A stretch of DNA of 64,000 nt from NCBI RefSeq assembly GCF_022009635.1, contig NZ_CP091716.1, positions 3,239,001-3,303,000 on the forward strand, written 5' to 3'. A program made the position numbers and the translations under genes. This stretch comes from Variovorax paradoxus (GTDB lineage Bacteria; Pseudomonadota; Gammaproteobacteria; Burkholderiales; Burkholderiaceae_C). A model generated the notes under the pieces. It was not told the origin of the DNA and did not search any database. It worked only from the letters and a program-made list of their open reading frames with translations. Shown here piece by piece: positions 1-10,420 of the stretch. Numbering within the stretch: position 1 is the first letter of the stretch; every line of letters starts with the position of its first letter.

Positions 1-99
1 TCCGCCGCCGCCGAGCAGCGACGAGTTGGCGGCATTGACGATGGCGTCGAGCTGCAGGGTCGTGATGTCGGCGCGAAGAGCGCGCAGCGTGGCGGTCAT
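1..99 (-). CDS. Macrodomain (ADP-ribose-binding) protein, N-terminal fragment
   Basis: Only the first 33 codons lie in the window; the gene runs off the left edge. The translation contains DAIVNAANSSLLGGGG, the classic ADP-ribose-binding loop of macrodomain proteins of the YmdB type, which hydrolyse O-acetyl-ADP-ribose or remove ADP-ribose from proteins. The ATG at 97-99 is preceded on the minus strand by AAAGGA at a normal distance, supporting the start. The family is clear from the motif. Enzymatic activity cannot be judged because the rest of the domain is outside the window. Confidence 0.85.
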   Translation of the reverse strand, partial: MTATLRALRADITTLQLDAIVNAANSSLLGGGG

Positions 100-275
100 G
101 GCGTGTTCCTTTCTGGTGCAGCCTCAACGATAGCGTCCCGCGAACCCCGGCAAACCCGAGCCGGGCAAACCCGCTCCCGGCGGCTGGCGCTACTCCTTAC
201 GATCCGCTCGCCGGCCACCGGCAGTGGCGTCGATCTTGCATGGGGCCGGACTGTTCTCAACCCGAGGGAGAGTCG

Positions 276-1271
276 ATGAAAAGCTTCTTGCCGTGGCGCC
301 GCGCCGGATTCGCGCTGGTGGTGCTGGGATGCGCAATGGCCGCGCAGGCGCAGCAGCAGGTGCTGCAGTTCAAGTGGGGCCATGTCTACGAGCCCGCGAG
401 CATCTTCCACCAGCAGGCCGAACTGGCGGCGCGCAAGATCGCGGAGCAGTCCGACGGCAAGATCAAGATCGAGGTGGTGCCCGCCTCGAAGATGGGGCAG
501 GAGGCCGACTTTCCGCTGATGCTGGCGAACGACTCCATGCAGATCGCCTACGTCGGCGAGGCCACGCTGGCCGAGGGCTATCCGCCGCTGAGCCTGGGCA
601 GCTACCCCTTCGCCTTCAAGGACCTCGACCACATGCGCAAGTACCTGGCGAGCCCGCTGCTGGCCGACCTGATGAAGGGCTACAACGAGAAGAGCGGCAA
701 CCGCATGGTGGCCACGGTGTACTACGGCGCGCGGCAGGTCACCTCGGCCAGGCCACTGGCAAAGCCCGAAGACTTCCGCGACCTGCGGCTGTATGTGCCC
801 TCGGCCGCCGCTTACCAGCTCTTCGCCACCGCGCTCGACGCCAAGCCGGTGACGCTGCCTTTCATGAGCCTCTACGGCTCGCTCAAGAAGGGCGAGGTCG
901 AGGCGCAGGAAAACCCGCTGGGCATCGTCAGGTCGAAGAAGCTCTACGAAGTGCAGAAATACGTGCAGCTCACCGCGCACGCCTACGACACGCTGGGCAT
1001 CGTGATCGGCAAGGCGGCCTGGGCCAGGCTCGCGCCGCCGCAGCAGGCGATGGTCGAGAAGGTGCTCGCCGAAACCGCGAAGTGGACCAACGTCGGCGTG
1101 ATCGCCGGCGAGCTGGAAGACGAGCAGTTCCTGCGCGGCAAGGGCATGACGGTGACGCCGGTCAACCGCCAGCTGTTTCTCGAGCGCATCGTGAAGCGCG
1201 CGACGCCGGAGCAGCAGGGCGCGCGACCGGGCGACTACGCGAAGCTGCAGGCGCTGGCCGGCGCGAACTGA
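276..1271 (+). CDS. TRAP transporter solute receptor, DctP family
   Basis: 331-residue periplasmic solute-binding protein of the TRAP (DctP/TAXI-like) class, which captures organic acids for Na+-driven uptake. Residues 1 to about 25 form a signal peptide ending AMAAQAQ. The mature part has the DctP pattern: KWGHVYEPASIFHQ at the start, KMGQEADFPLMLANDSMQIAYVG, and the arginine-containing core near YYGARQVTSARPL. The ATG at 276 follows GAGGGAG; an upstream in-frame ATG at 240 would add 12 residues in front of the signal peptide and is unlikely. No DctQ/DctM membrane genes are nearby, so it is an orphan receptor here. It is convergent with the AraC gene. Confidence 0.88.
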   Translation: MKSFLPWRRAGFALVVLGCAMAAQAQQQVLQFKWGHVYEPASIFHQQAELAARKIAEQSDGKIKIEVVPASKMGQEADFPLMLANDSMQIAYVGEATLAEGYPPLSLGSYPFAFKDLDHMRKYLASPLLADLMKGYNEKSGNRMVATVYYGARQVTSARPLAKPEDFRDLRLYVPSAAAYQLFATALDAKPVTLPFMSLYGSLKKGEVEAQENPLGIVRSKKLYEVQKYVQLTAHAYDTLGIVIGKAAWARLAPPQQAMVEKVLAETAKWTNVGVIAGELEDEQFLRGKGMTVTPVNRQLFLERIVKRATPEQQGARPGDYAKLQALAGAN

Positions 1272-1279
1272 GGCGCCTT

Positions 1280-2296
1280 TCAGTCGGAGGACGCCCGCAG
1301 CCGGTAGCCGCGCGGCGTGCTGCCGGTCCAGGTGCGAAACGCACGGTGAAAGGCCGGCGTGTTGTCGAAGCCAACCGATGCGGCGATGAGGTCGATCGGT
1401 TCGCGCGTCTTCACCAGCCGCTGGATTGCCACGTCGCGCCGTACTTCTTCCTTCACCGCGCGAAAGCTCGTGCCTTCCGAGGCCAGCTTGCGCGACAGCG
1501 CGCGTTCCGACATGTGCAGTGACGTGGCGGCGTCGCCCAGCGTCACGCCGGTGGCCAGGCGCGCGGCCACGAAGTCGCGCACCGACGAGCGGGTCGTGTC
1601 GTGGTCGAAGGTCACGAAGATCCAGTCGTCGGGCGCGCGCCGCACGAAGTCGAGCAGCTCGCCGCGCGTGCGCCTGAAGGTCTGGCGCAGCACCGCCTCG
1701 GAGAAGCTGACCGAGCTTGCCGCCTGGCCGAAACGCACCGGGCCGGGAAAGAGGTTCGCGTATTCGTCGAACCTGGCCGGCCGCCGGAACGCGAAGCCCA
1801 CCTCCAGCACCGGAAGCTGCCGCCCCACCAGCCACGAGGCCACGCCGTGGATCAGCTTGACCATCAGCTCGTGGCCGAAGGGCGTGGGCGTGGTGCCGTC
1901 CAGGCGCGGCGCGATGGTGACGGTGGCCACGCCGTTGGCCCGCGCCATGCGCAGCCGGTAGTCGTCGAGCAGCAGGTTCCAGAAGCGGGTGAAGCGGTAC
2001 ATCGCGACCATGAGCGACGGCGCGTCGAGCAGGCTCAGGCCCAGGTACTTGAGCGCGCCCGCGCGGATGGGGCGCGACCACAGCCCCAGCATCTCGTCGC
2101 CCATGAACAGCGCCACGCCTTCGTACATGCGCACGAACTGCTCGCGCGTGACGCGCGCGGCGCCCTGGCGCAGGAGCAGCGGCGAGATGCCAGCCTGCGT
2201 GGCGATGGCGTCGATGTCTTGCGCGCGCAGCTGCCGGCGCGCGCCGGTGAGCATGTCGCGAAGGAAGCTGACGGGGACGGTGGCGCGCTCTTGCAT
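1280..2296 (-). CDS. AraC family transcriptional regulator (OruR/ArgR-like, arabinose-binding-type N-domain)
   Basis: 338-residue regulator. The N-terminal two thirds (about residues 1-230) resemble the AraC_binding_2-like ligand domain found in regulators of amino acid and lipid metabolism. The C-terminal 100 residues carry the AraC/XylS double HTH, with GDAATSLHMSERALSRKL as the first HTH and SVGFDNTPAFHRAFRTWTG as the hallmark second helix region. The chosen ATG at 2296 has only a weak ribosome site, so the start is approximate. It lies divergent to the crotonase gene across about 140 bases and probably controls it. The ligand is unknown. Confidence 0.85.
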   Translation of the reverse strand: MQERATVPVSFLRDMLTGARRQLRAQDIDAIATQAGISPLLLRQGAARVTREQFVRMYEGVALFMGDEMLGLWSRPIRAGALKYLGLSLLDAPSLMVAMYRFTRFWNLLLDDYRLRMARANGVATVTIAPRLDGTTPTPFGHELMVKLIHGVASWLVGRQLPVLEVGFAFRRPARFDEYANLFPGPVRFGQAASSVSFSEAVLRQTFRRTRGELLDFVRRAPDDWIFVTFDHDTTRSSVRDFVAARLATGVTLGDAATSLHMSERALSRKLASEGTSFRAVKEEVRRDVAIQRLVKTREPIDLIAASVGFDNTPAFHRAFRTWTGSTPRGYRLRASSD

Positions 2297-2438
2297 GTTT
2301 TCAGGCTGGCGGATTCTGCAAATAAATGGGCGAAACCTGCAAGCAGACGCCGGGCGATGAGGGCTATCGTAGACGCGAAGCGCCATCCACGCCCAGTGCG
2401 GGGATGGCGGAATCCGCAATACCTGAAGGAGCCTTGCC

Positions 2439-3230
2439 GTGAGCGAAAGAAACGTCACTGTCCACATGGATGAAGAGGTGGCCGTGGTCACCCTGAACCG
2501 TCCCGCCAAGCGCAACGCCATCGACGAGCAGACGCTGGCCGAGCTGGACGCGGCGTTCTCGTCGCTGCCGCGCGAGGCGCGGGCGGTGGTGCTGACCGGC
2601 AAGGGCCCGCACTTCTGCGCGGGCCTGGACCTGAAGGAGCACCACGACAAGGAGCGCACCGCGGTCGATTTCATGCGCGTGTGCCAGCGCTGGCACACGA
2701 CCTTCGACAAGATCCAGTACGGCGGCATTCCGGTTGTCGCAGCGCTGCACGGCGCGGTGGTCGGCGGCGGGCTGGAACTGGCCGCCGCCACGCACGTGCG
2801 CGTGGCCGACCCGACCACCTACTTCGCGCTGCCGGAAGGGCAGAAAGGCATCTTCACCGGCGGCGGCGCCACGGTGCGGGTGGCGCGCATCATCACGCCC
2901 GGGCGCATGGTCGAGATGATGCTCACGGGCCGCGTGCTCAATGCCAAGGCCGGCGTGCAACTGGGGCTGGCGCACGAGATCTCGGTGCCCGGCGAGAGCC
3001 TGCGCGCGGCGCTCGCGCTGGCCAAGCGGGTGGCGCAGAACGCGCCGCTGTCGAATTACGCCATGGTCACGTCGATCAGCCGCATCGCCGACATGTCGGC
3101 CACCGACGGCATGTTCGCGGAGTCGCTGATGGCGGCCGTGGTGCAGACTGGCGCCGAGGTGCAGACGCGGCTGGGCGCCTTCGTGGACAAGTCGCTGGCC
3201 AAGGTCACGCCGCGGCACGCGCCGGCCTGA
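2439..3230 (+). CDS. Crotonase (enoyl-CoA hydratase/isomerase) family protein
   Basis: 263-residue crotonase-fold protein acting on acyl-CoA thioesters. The oxyanion-hole segment GPHFCAGLDLKEH (about residues 59-71) and the second glycine-rich segment HGAVVGGGLELAAATH (about 104-119) are intact, and the acidic residue in ALPEGQKGIF occupies the place of a catalytic glutamate. The start is GTG at 2439, with GAAGGAG at 2425-2431 immediately upstream. It is transcribed away from the AraC gene, its likely regulator. The exact reaction (hydratase, isomerase or hydrolase) cannot be decided from motifs. Confidence 0.88.
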   Translation: MSERNVTVHMDEEVAVVTLNRPAKRNAIDEQTLAELDAAFSSLPREARAVVLTGKGPHFCAGLDLKEHHDKERTAVDFMRVCQRWHTTFDKIQYGGIPVVAALHGAVVGGGLELAAATHVRVADPTTYFALPEGQKGIFTGGGATVRVARIITPGRMVEMMLTGRVLNAKAGVQLGLAHEISVPGESLRAALALAKRVAQNAPLSNYAMVTSISRIADMSATDGMFAESLMAAVVQTGAEVQTRLGAFVDKSLAKVTPRHAPA

Positions 3231-3258
3231 TGCGGGCGCGAACGCGGCCGCGAACCGT

Positions 3259-3912
3259 TCAGCCCGGCGAGTCGAAGAAAGCCTTCAGCTCCAGCAGCTT
3301 GCGCGCGAGGTGCGCCGCGTCGCGGAACTGCCCTTCGGGCCGCGCCACGCCCACCGCCAGCGTGGCGGGATGCGCGGCCGAGGTGGAGCGCGCCAGGTGC
3401 AGCGCCATCAGGTTCACCAGCGCGCCGTAGTCGCCGTATTGCGCATTGGTGGCCAGCGTGACCTCGAACACGCCGGCGCGTGCCATGTCGGCCGGCGGCG
3501 GCGAGGCCGCGTAGCGATAGGTCTGGAAGGGCTGCACCACCAGGTGCCCCGGGTTGAAGCCCATGGCCACCGTGCCCACGGTCACGAACTCGGCCATGCT
3601 GGCCATGAACACCGTCTCGCCGGACTGGTCGCGCAGGTGGCGCACCAGCGGCGCCAGGCGCTGTGCCGCCACCTGGAAGCCCAGCGCGTCCAGTGCCATC
3701 TGCTGCGGCCGGATGCCCACGAGCAAATAGCCGCTCTCGTCGCGCGCCAGGCAGGAAAGGCGCTCCATCTCGGCCACCGTGAGGTAGGTCGAGCTGACCG
3801 GCAGCTTGAGCTTGACCGCGATCTCGTAGGCCGTGCGCACCTGCTCGCGCGACACCAGCGCGAGGATGTCGCGAAAGCGCGTGACGGCCTCGGTGGTCCA
3901 GGCCGCGCTCAT
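3259..3912 (-). CDS. IclR-like HTH regulator, small
   Basis: 217-residue protein with an N-terminal winged HTH (about residues 8-60: REQVRTAYEIAVKLKLPVSS) followed by a ligand-domain-like region without enzyme motifs, resembling a diverged IclR effector domain. Its ATG overlaps the stop of the upstream HTH/periplasmic-binding fusion (ATGA at 3909-3912), so the two are translationally coupled and probably act on the same operon, possibly as partners. Assignment to IclR rests on the general layout; the effector is unknown. It is convergent with the crotonase gene. Confidence 0.65.
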   Translation of the reverse strand: MSAAWTTEAVTRFRDILALVSREQVRTAYEIAVKLKLPVSSTYLTVAEMERLSCLARDESGYLLVGIRPQQMALDALGFQVAAQRLAPLVRHLRDQSGETVFMASMAEFVTVGTVAMGFNPGHLVVQPFQTYRYAASPPPADMARAGVFEVTLATNAQYGDYGALVNLMALHLARSTSAAHPATLAVGVARPEGQFRDAAHLARKLLELKAFFDSPG

Positions 3913-5252
3913 ACGAAGAAGGGCTTGCGCCCGTGCGACGTGGTGCTGCTGGGAATCCAGCCCGAGGCGTGCACGTATTCGTCCTCGCGGTCCCAGCGCA
4001 CCTTTTCCTCGGCGAAGAGGTCGGCCTTGACCGACGCGGTCTCGTGACCGCGCGAGATGACGATCTCCAGGTTGGCCTCCACGCGGCGCGGCACCTGGCG
4101 GCCGAAGAGGGTGTCGAGCGCGGTCTGGAAGCTCAGCGCGCCCATGGCCGCCGGGTAGTCGACGCCGCACAGCGGAATCTTGTGATGGAAGGCGAGCTTG
4201 TACATGAGGTTGACCTCGCCCCCGGTGTGCGGCGGAATCGTGCCGCGCTTGTAGCCGGCCTCGGTGAAGGCGCGCAGCGAGCCCACGCCCTGCAGGCCGG
4301 AGTCGCACCACACGCCGTCGAATTTGGTGCCGGCCGCCAGGTGGCGCTGCACGATCTCGTGGCCCAGGCTGGCCTCCCAGTTGGTGAACTCGATGGCCAC
4401 CACTTCGATCTTCGGGTGCAGCCCGAGTATTTCCATCGCGGCCTGCAGCCGCAGCCGGCAGGGGCTCGCGTCTTCGCGGCCGCACAGCATGAGGATGCGG
4501 CCGCGCCCGCCCAGGTACTCCACCAGCCACAGCGCGCTCATGCGCCCGACCAGCACGTCGGACGCGGTGACGAAGGAGACCATGTCTTCCGGCTCGCCGC
4601 AGATGCGGTCCACGCCGATCACCGGAATGCCCTGGGCGCCCAGCCCGCGCACGGCCGCTAGCAGCTCCGGGTGGTCGCTCGCGGCGGCGCTGAGGATGCA
4701 CAGGTCCATGCGCTCCTCGCGCATCTCCGCGAGCTGCTCGATCTGGCGGCGCGGGTCGTCGTGCGCGTCGCGCACCATCACGCGCGACACCACGTCGCGC
4801 TGACGCTGCGCCGCCGCCATCAGGCTGCGCGCCATCGCCACGCGCCACGGGCTGGAACTCGAAGCGTTGGCAAAGCCGATGACGAAAGGCGGCTCGCGCC
4901 GGAAGCGCGCGGTCGACACCAGGTCGAGCAGGTTGGGGTTCCATTGCGCCATGCGCGGCATGCCCCGGCCGCTGGCGTCGGGGTAGTGCCGCACGCCGCC
5001 CGAAATGCTCGGGTCGCCCGGCGGCGACAGCGCCTTCAGCGGCGCGAAGAAGAAGGCCGCCGCCGCCGGCCCCGGCGCGAGCATGCCGCGCGCGGGCCGC
5101 TGCAGAAAGCCTTCGTGCACCAGCGCGTTCACCAGCTTGTAGCCCGAGGACTGCGGAATGCCGTTGCGCGCGAGCAGTTCGTTCAGCGGGATCTCGGCCT
5201 GTCCGTTGCCGAAGCTGGACAGCAGGTTGGCGATGCGCTCGAGGCTTTGCAT
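3909..5252 (-). CDS. Transcriptional regulator: IclR-like HTH fused to sugar-type periplasmic-binding domain
   Basis: 447-residue cytoplasmic regulator with no signal peptide. Residues about 1-60 form an IclR-type winged HTH (IPLNELLARNGIPQSSGYKL). Residues about 110-430 are a type I periplasmic-binding (ribose-receptor-like) domain. That domain parallels the transporter receptor encoded at 10421-11581: FANASSSSPWRV against FSNASVGNPWRV, IPVIGVDR against LPVVTFDR, and KFDGVWCDSG against KIDAVWVDLG. It probably senses the same ligand that the importer carries. The gene is divergent from the ALDH/ABC/GMC operon and overlaps the next regulator by ATGA. LacI proteins use the same fold but a different HTH, so this is an unusual architecture. 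Confidence 0.8.
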   Translation of the reverse strand: MQSLERIANLLSSFGNGQAEIPLNELLARNGIPQSSGYKLVNALVHEGFLQRPARGMLAPGPAAAAFFFAPLKALSPPGDPSISGGVRHYPDASGRGMPRMAQWNPNLLDLVSTARFRREPPFVIGFANASSSSPWRVAMARSLMAAAQRQRDVVSRVMVRDAHDDPRRQIEQLAEMREERMDLCILSAAASDHPELLAAVRGLGAQGIPVIGVDRICGEPEDMVSFVTASDVLVGRMSALWLVEYLGGRGRILMLCGREDASPCRLRLQAAMEILGLHPKIEVVAIEFTNWEASLGHEIVQRHLAAGTKFDGVWCDSGLQGVGSLRAFTEAGYKRGTIPPHTGGEVNLMYKLAFHHKIPLCGVDYPAAMGALSFQTALDTLFGRQVPRRVEANLEIVISRGHETASVKADLFAEEKVRWDREDEYVHASGWIPSSTTSHGRKPFFV

Positions 5253-5301
5253 GGTGTGGGGTCTTTGTCGAGGGGCGCAGCCGACTTTAGCGACGCGAAT
5301 C

Positions 5302-5376
5302 TTCCATGTGCGGGAGTTTTCTCCGATGGTGGAATAGAAAGCTCGGGGCTAACCCTATTTTTCTCTGTTCATGGAA
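5302..5376. promoter_or_regulatory. Putative operator region with TTCCA/TGGAA half-sites
   Basis: In the divergent region between the HTH fusion gene and the ALDH gene, TTCCA at 5302-5306 faces TGGAA at 5330-5334. A near palindrome TTCATGGAA lies at 5368-5376, and GGAATA follows both right-hand sites. TGGAA/TTCCA half-sites are typical of IclR-type operators, so these are candidates for binding by one or both coupled regulators. This is inferred from pattern only. Confidence 0.35.
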
Positions 5377-5463
5377 TAAGACGGACGGATATGCGTTGAG
5401 CGGGCCGGGGCCACTGGGAACACTACGCATCCCTTTGAAACCCCATTCCGAACGTCCTGATCC

Positions 5464-6849
5464 ATGGCCTTCCCGACCGACATCCAGCCCGCCGCCTTCC
5501 AATCGCACAACCCCGCCAACGGTGCGCTGATCGAGGCCAACACCGGCCACGGATCGGCCGAGATCGAGGCACGCATCGCGCAGTCGGCCGCCACCTGGAA
5601 GACCTGGTCGGCCACGCCGATGGCCGAGCGCAGCGCCATGCTGGACCGCCTGGCCGACCTGCTCGACCAGCGCGCCGAAAGCTACGGCCGCCTCATCACC
5701 ACCGAGATGGGCAAGCCCATTGGCGAAGCCATTGCCGAGGTGCGCAAGGCCGCGACCGGCGCGCGCCACTTCGCGGAGAAAGGGCCGGGCTACCTGGCCC
5801 CGATGCCCATCGAGGGCATGAACGCCCACGTGGCCTACGAATCGCTCGGGCCGGTGTTCGCGGTGATGCCGTGGAACCTGCCGTTCTGGCAGGTGCTGCG
5901 CTTCTTCATTCCCACCGTGCTGGCGGGCAATACCGTGCTGGTGAAGCACGCGGAAACGGTGCAGGGCTGCGCCCGCGCGCTCGAGCAGCTGGTGCTGGAC
6001 GCCGGCGCGCCCGCCGGCCTGTACCTGAACCTGGCCATCCGCCGCGGCGCGGTGGCGGCGGTGGTGGCCGACCCGCGCGTGCGCTGCGTCACCGTCACCG
6101 GCAGCACGCAGGCCGGCCGCGCGGTGGCCGCCGAAGCTGGCGCGCACGGCAAGAAGGCGGTGCTGGAGCTGGGCGGCTCCGACCCGTTCATCGTGCTGGA
6201 AGACGCCGACTTCGACCGCGCGGTGCAGCTCGCCGTGACTTCGCGCTTCTCGAACAACGCGCAGAGCTGCATCGCCGCCAAGCGCTTCTTCATTGCCGAG
6301 GCGATTGCCGAGAAATTCCAGGCTGCGTTCGTCGAGCGCGCCTCGGCGCTGCGCATGGGCGACCCGCTGCTGGCCGAAACCCAGCTCGGCCCGCTGGCCC
6401 GCGCCGACCTGCGCGAGAGCGTGCATGCGCAGGTGCAGGCCGCGCTGGAGCAGGGCGGCCGGCTGCTGTGCGGCGGCCAGCCGGCGCAAGGGCCGGGCAA
6501 CTTCTATCCGCCCACGGTGATCGCGGGCCTGTCGCATGACGCGCCGATCGTGCAGGAAGAAATCTTCGGCCCGGTCGCGCTGCTCTTCACCTTCAAGACC
6601 GACGAGGAAGCGATCGCGCTCGCCAACGCCACGGAGTTCGGCCTGGGCGCGACCATCTGGAGTCGCGACCTGGAGCGCGCCCACAGGCTCGCGTCGGCCG
6701 TGGAGGCCGGCGCGGTGTTCATCAACGACTTCGTGCGTTCGGACCCGCGCGCTTCCTTCGGCGGCGTCAAGGGCTCGGGCTTCGGCCGCGAGCTTGGCGC
6801 GCTGGGCGCGCGCGAGCTCACCAACGCCAAGCTGGTTTTCGTGGGGTAA
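5464..6849 (+). CDS. NAD(P)-dependent aldehyde dehydrogenase, succinate-semialdehyde dehydrogenase-like
   Basis: 461-residue ALDH superfamily enzyme oxidising an aldehyde to the acid. Visible motifs are MPWNLPFWQV (nucleotide-fold start), VTGSTQAGRAVA, the catalytic glutamate in LELGGSDPFIVL and the catalytic cysteine in NAQSCIAAKRF. Length and motifs fit the GabD/Sad group. It is the first gene of a unit with the ABC importer and the GMC oxidoreductase. A GMC alcohol dehydrogenase making an aldehyde and this enzyme making the acid is the simplest reading of the pathway. The true substrate is unknown. Confidence 0.9.
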   Translation: MAFPTDIQPAAFQSHNPANGALIEANTGHGSAEIEARIAQSAATWKTWSATPMAERSAMLDRLADLLDQRAESYGRLITTEMGKPIGEAIAEVRKAATGARHFAEKGPGYLAPMPIEGMNAHVAYESLGPVFAVMPWNLPFWQVLRFFIPTVLAGNTVLVKHAETVQGCARALEQLVLDAGAPAGLYLNLAIRRGAVAAVVADPRVRCVTVTGSTQAGRAVAAEAGAHGKKAVLELGGSDPFIVLEDADFDRAVQLAVTSRFSNNAQSCIAAKRFFIAEAIAEKFQAAFVERASALRMGDPLLAETQLGPLARADLRESVHAQVQAALEQGGRLLCGGQPAQGPGNFYPPTVIAGLSHDAPIVQEEIFGPVALLFTFKTDEEAIALANATEFGLGATIWSRDLERAHRLASAVEAGAVFINDFVRSDPRASFGGVKGSGFGRELGALGARELTNAKLVFVG

Positions 6850-6876
6850 GCGCATCACCGACTGAGCTGCCCCACC

Positions 6877-8423
<1,547 letters not shown>

Positions 8424-8427
<4 letters not shown>

Positions 8428-9389
8428 GCGGGCAACGGCATTTCGCGCGCCGCCACCTGATTCCGGTCACGCTGGTGGCCGTGTCGGCGTGCGTCTACGT
8501 GGGCACGGCGCTGGCCACGGGGCAGCACGCGCAGCTCACGCTGGCGGGCGTGATGGGGCTGCTGCAGCGGATGATCGCGCTGGGCCTGGTGGCGCTGGGG
8601 CAGAACTTCGTGATGCTCGGCGGCTCGATCGATCTCTCGGTGGCCAACCTCATCAGCGTGAGCGCGGTGCTGGCGTCCTACTTCATGCAGGGCGACACCG
8701 GCGCCATCGGCCATGCGGTGGTCGGCGTGCTGCTGGTGGCGGCGGCGGTGGGCACGGTGAACGGGCTGCTGATCGCGCGGCTGGGCGTGAGCCCGCTGAT
8801 CGCCACCCTGGGCGTGGGGCTGGTGCTGCAGGGCGTGCTGACGGTGGCCTTCACCTCGCTGCAGGGCAAGGTGCCGCAGGCTTACCAGGCGCTGGCCTAT
8901 GGCAGCGTGGCGGGCGTGCCTGTCGCGGTACTGATCCTGCTGGCGGTGGCTGTGGCGGCGGCCTTCGCGCTCACCCGCACGGTGGCCGGCGCGCATCTGT
9001 TCGCGGTGGGCGGCAATGCCGACAGCGCGCGGCTCGCGGGCATCCGCACGTCGCGGGTGCTGGTCGGCGCGCATGCGATGGCCGGGCTGATGTCGGGGCT
9101 CGCGGGGCTCTACCTCGCGAGCTGGCTGGGGGCGGGCACGCCCTGGGTGGGCCGCGACGGCGGCTACGACCTCGACTCGATCGCGGCCGTGGTCATCGGC
9201 GGCACGCTGCTGGCCGGCGGGCGCGGCAGCATCGCCGGAACGATGGCGGGCGTGTTCGTGTTCGCCACCATCGACGCGGTGTTCAACATGCTGCAGATCG
9301 ACTCGTTCCTGAGCCAGGTGCTGCGCGGGCTGATCGTGGTGATCGCGGTGGGGGTCTACACCTTCCGCAACAAGGGGCATGTGGCATGA
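8424..9389 (+). CDS. Ribose-type ABC importer permease 1
   Basis: 321-residue membrane protein of the RbsC family with about eight to ten hydrophobic segments. The family motif GQNFVMLGGSIDLSVANLIS (about residues 59-78) and the C-terminal AAVVIGGTLLAGGRGSIAGT are present. It is one half of the heterodimeric channel. ATGA overlaps with the ATPase gene upstream and the second permease gene downstream indicate a tightly coupled operon. No substrate can be inferred from the permease itself. Confidence 0.93.
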
Positions 9390-10330
9390 AACGCTGGCGC
9401 AATATCAATCCGGCGCTGGTGCTGCTGGTCGTGCTGGTTTGCACGATGGTGTTCATGAGCCCGCTGTACCAGACGGCGCCCGGCCTCATGAGCTTCCTGC
9501 AGCGCGCGGCACCGCTCGTCATCCTGACCTGCGGCGCGTCGTTCGTGCTGATCGCCGGCGGCTTCGACCTGTCGTCGGGCGCGCTCATCACGCTGGTGGT
9601 GATCGGCTGCGCGCTCATCACCAACGGCGACGCCGACATGACATGGACGGCCGTGGCCGCCGCGTACGCGATGGGCCTCGCGGTGGGCCTGCTCAACGGG
9701 CTGGTCGTCACGCGGCTGAAGGTGCCGTCGATCATCGCCACGCTCGGCGGGCTGCTGTCGATCAAGGGCATTGCCATGGTGTGGTCGGGCGGCGCGCCTT
9801 CGGGCTACCTGCCGCAGAACCTTCGCTACCTGGGGCGCGGCGTGCTGCGCGAGGTGCCGCTGACCGGCACGCTGCCCATCGCGGTGATCGTGCTGGCGGT
9901 GTTCGTGGCGCTGTGCTTCTGGCTCATGCACCGCACCAACTTCGGCCGGCTGGTGCTGATGATCGGCGACAACCCCGTGGCCGCAGAACTGGCCGGCGCG
10001 CCGGTGCGCCGGGTGCGGGTGGCGGCCTTCGTGCTGTCGTCGCTCTCGGCGGTGACGGCGGGCATCCTGCTCGGCGGCTTTTCGGGCGTGTCGGTGGACG
10101 TGGGCACGGGCTACGACCTGCAGGCCATCGCGGCGGCGGTGATCGGCGGCGTGGTGCTGCTGGGCGGGCGCGGCTCGATTCCGGGCGCGTGCATCGGCGC
10201 GCTCACGCTCTACACGCTCTTCACCGTGCTGAACCTGCTGGGCTTCTCGGAGCCGCTGCGCGTCGCGGTGCAGGGGCTGATCCTGATCGGCGCGGCGGCG
10301 CTCACGGCCTGGCGCCATCAGCGCCGCTAG
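9386..10330 (+). CDS. Ribose-type ABC importer permease 2
   Basis: 314-residue RbsC-family permease. It has the diagnostic GASFVLIAGGFDLSSGALIT (about residues 46-65) and AAAVIGGVVLLGGRGSIPGA near the C-terminus. It differs clearly from permease 1, so the channel is a heterodimer, as in AraH/YtfT-YjfF-like systems. It starts with the ATG in an ATGA overlap at 9386. About 90 bases separate it from the receptor gene. Confidence 0.93.
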   Translation: MKRWRNINPALVLLVVLVCTMVFMSPLYQTAPGLMSFLQRAAPLVILTCGASFVLIAGGFDLSSGALITLVVIGCALITNGDADMTWTAVAAAYAMGLAVGLLNGLVVTRLKVPSIIATLGGLLSIKGIAMVWSGGAPSGYLPQNLRYLGRGVLREVPLTGTLPIAVIVLAVFVALCFWLMHRTNFGRLVLMIGDNPVAAELAGAPVRRVRVAAFVLSSLSAVTAGILLGGFSGVSVDVGTGYDLQAIAAAVIGGVVLLGGRGSIPGACIGALTLYTLFTVLNLLGFSEPLRVAVQGLILIGAAALTAWRHQRR

Positions 10331-10420
10331 CCGGCCGCATACCAGGAGGCCGCGCATGCAGTGAACACGACTCGAAGAACCCCCCTTGATCCATTCCCGA
10401 AAAACCGCAGGAGACAAACC

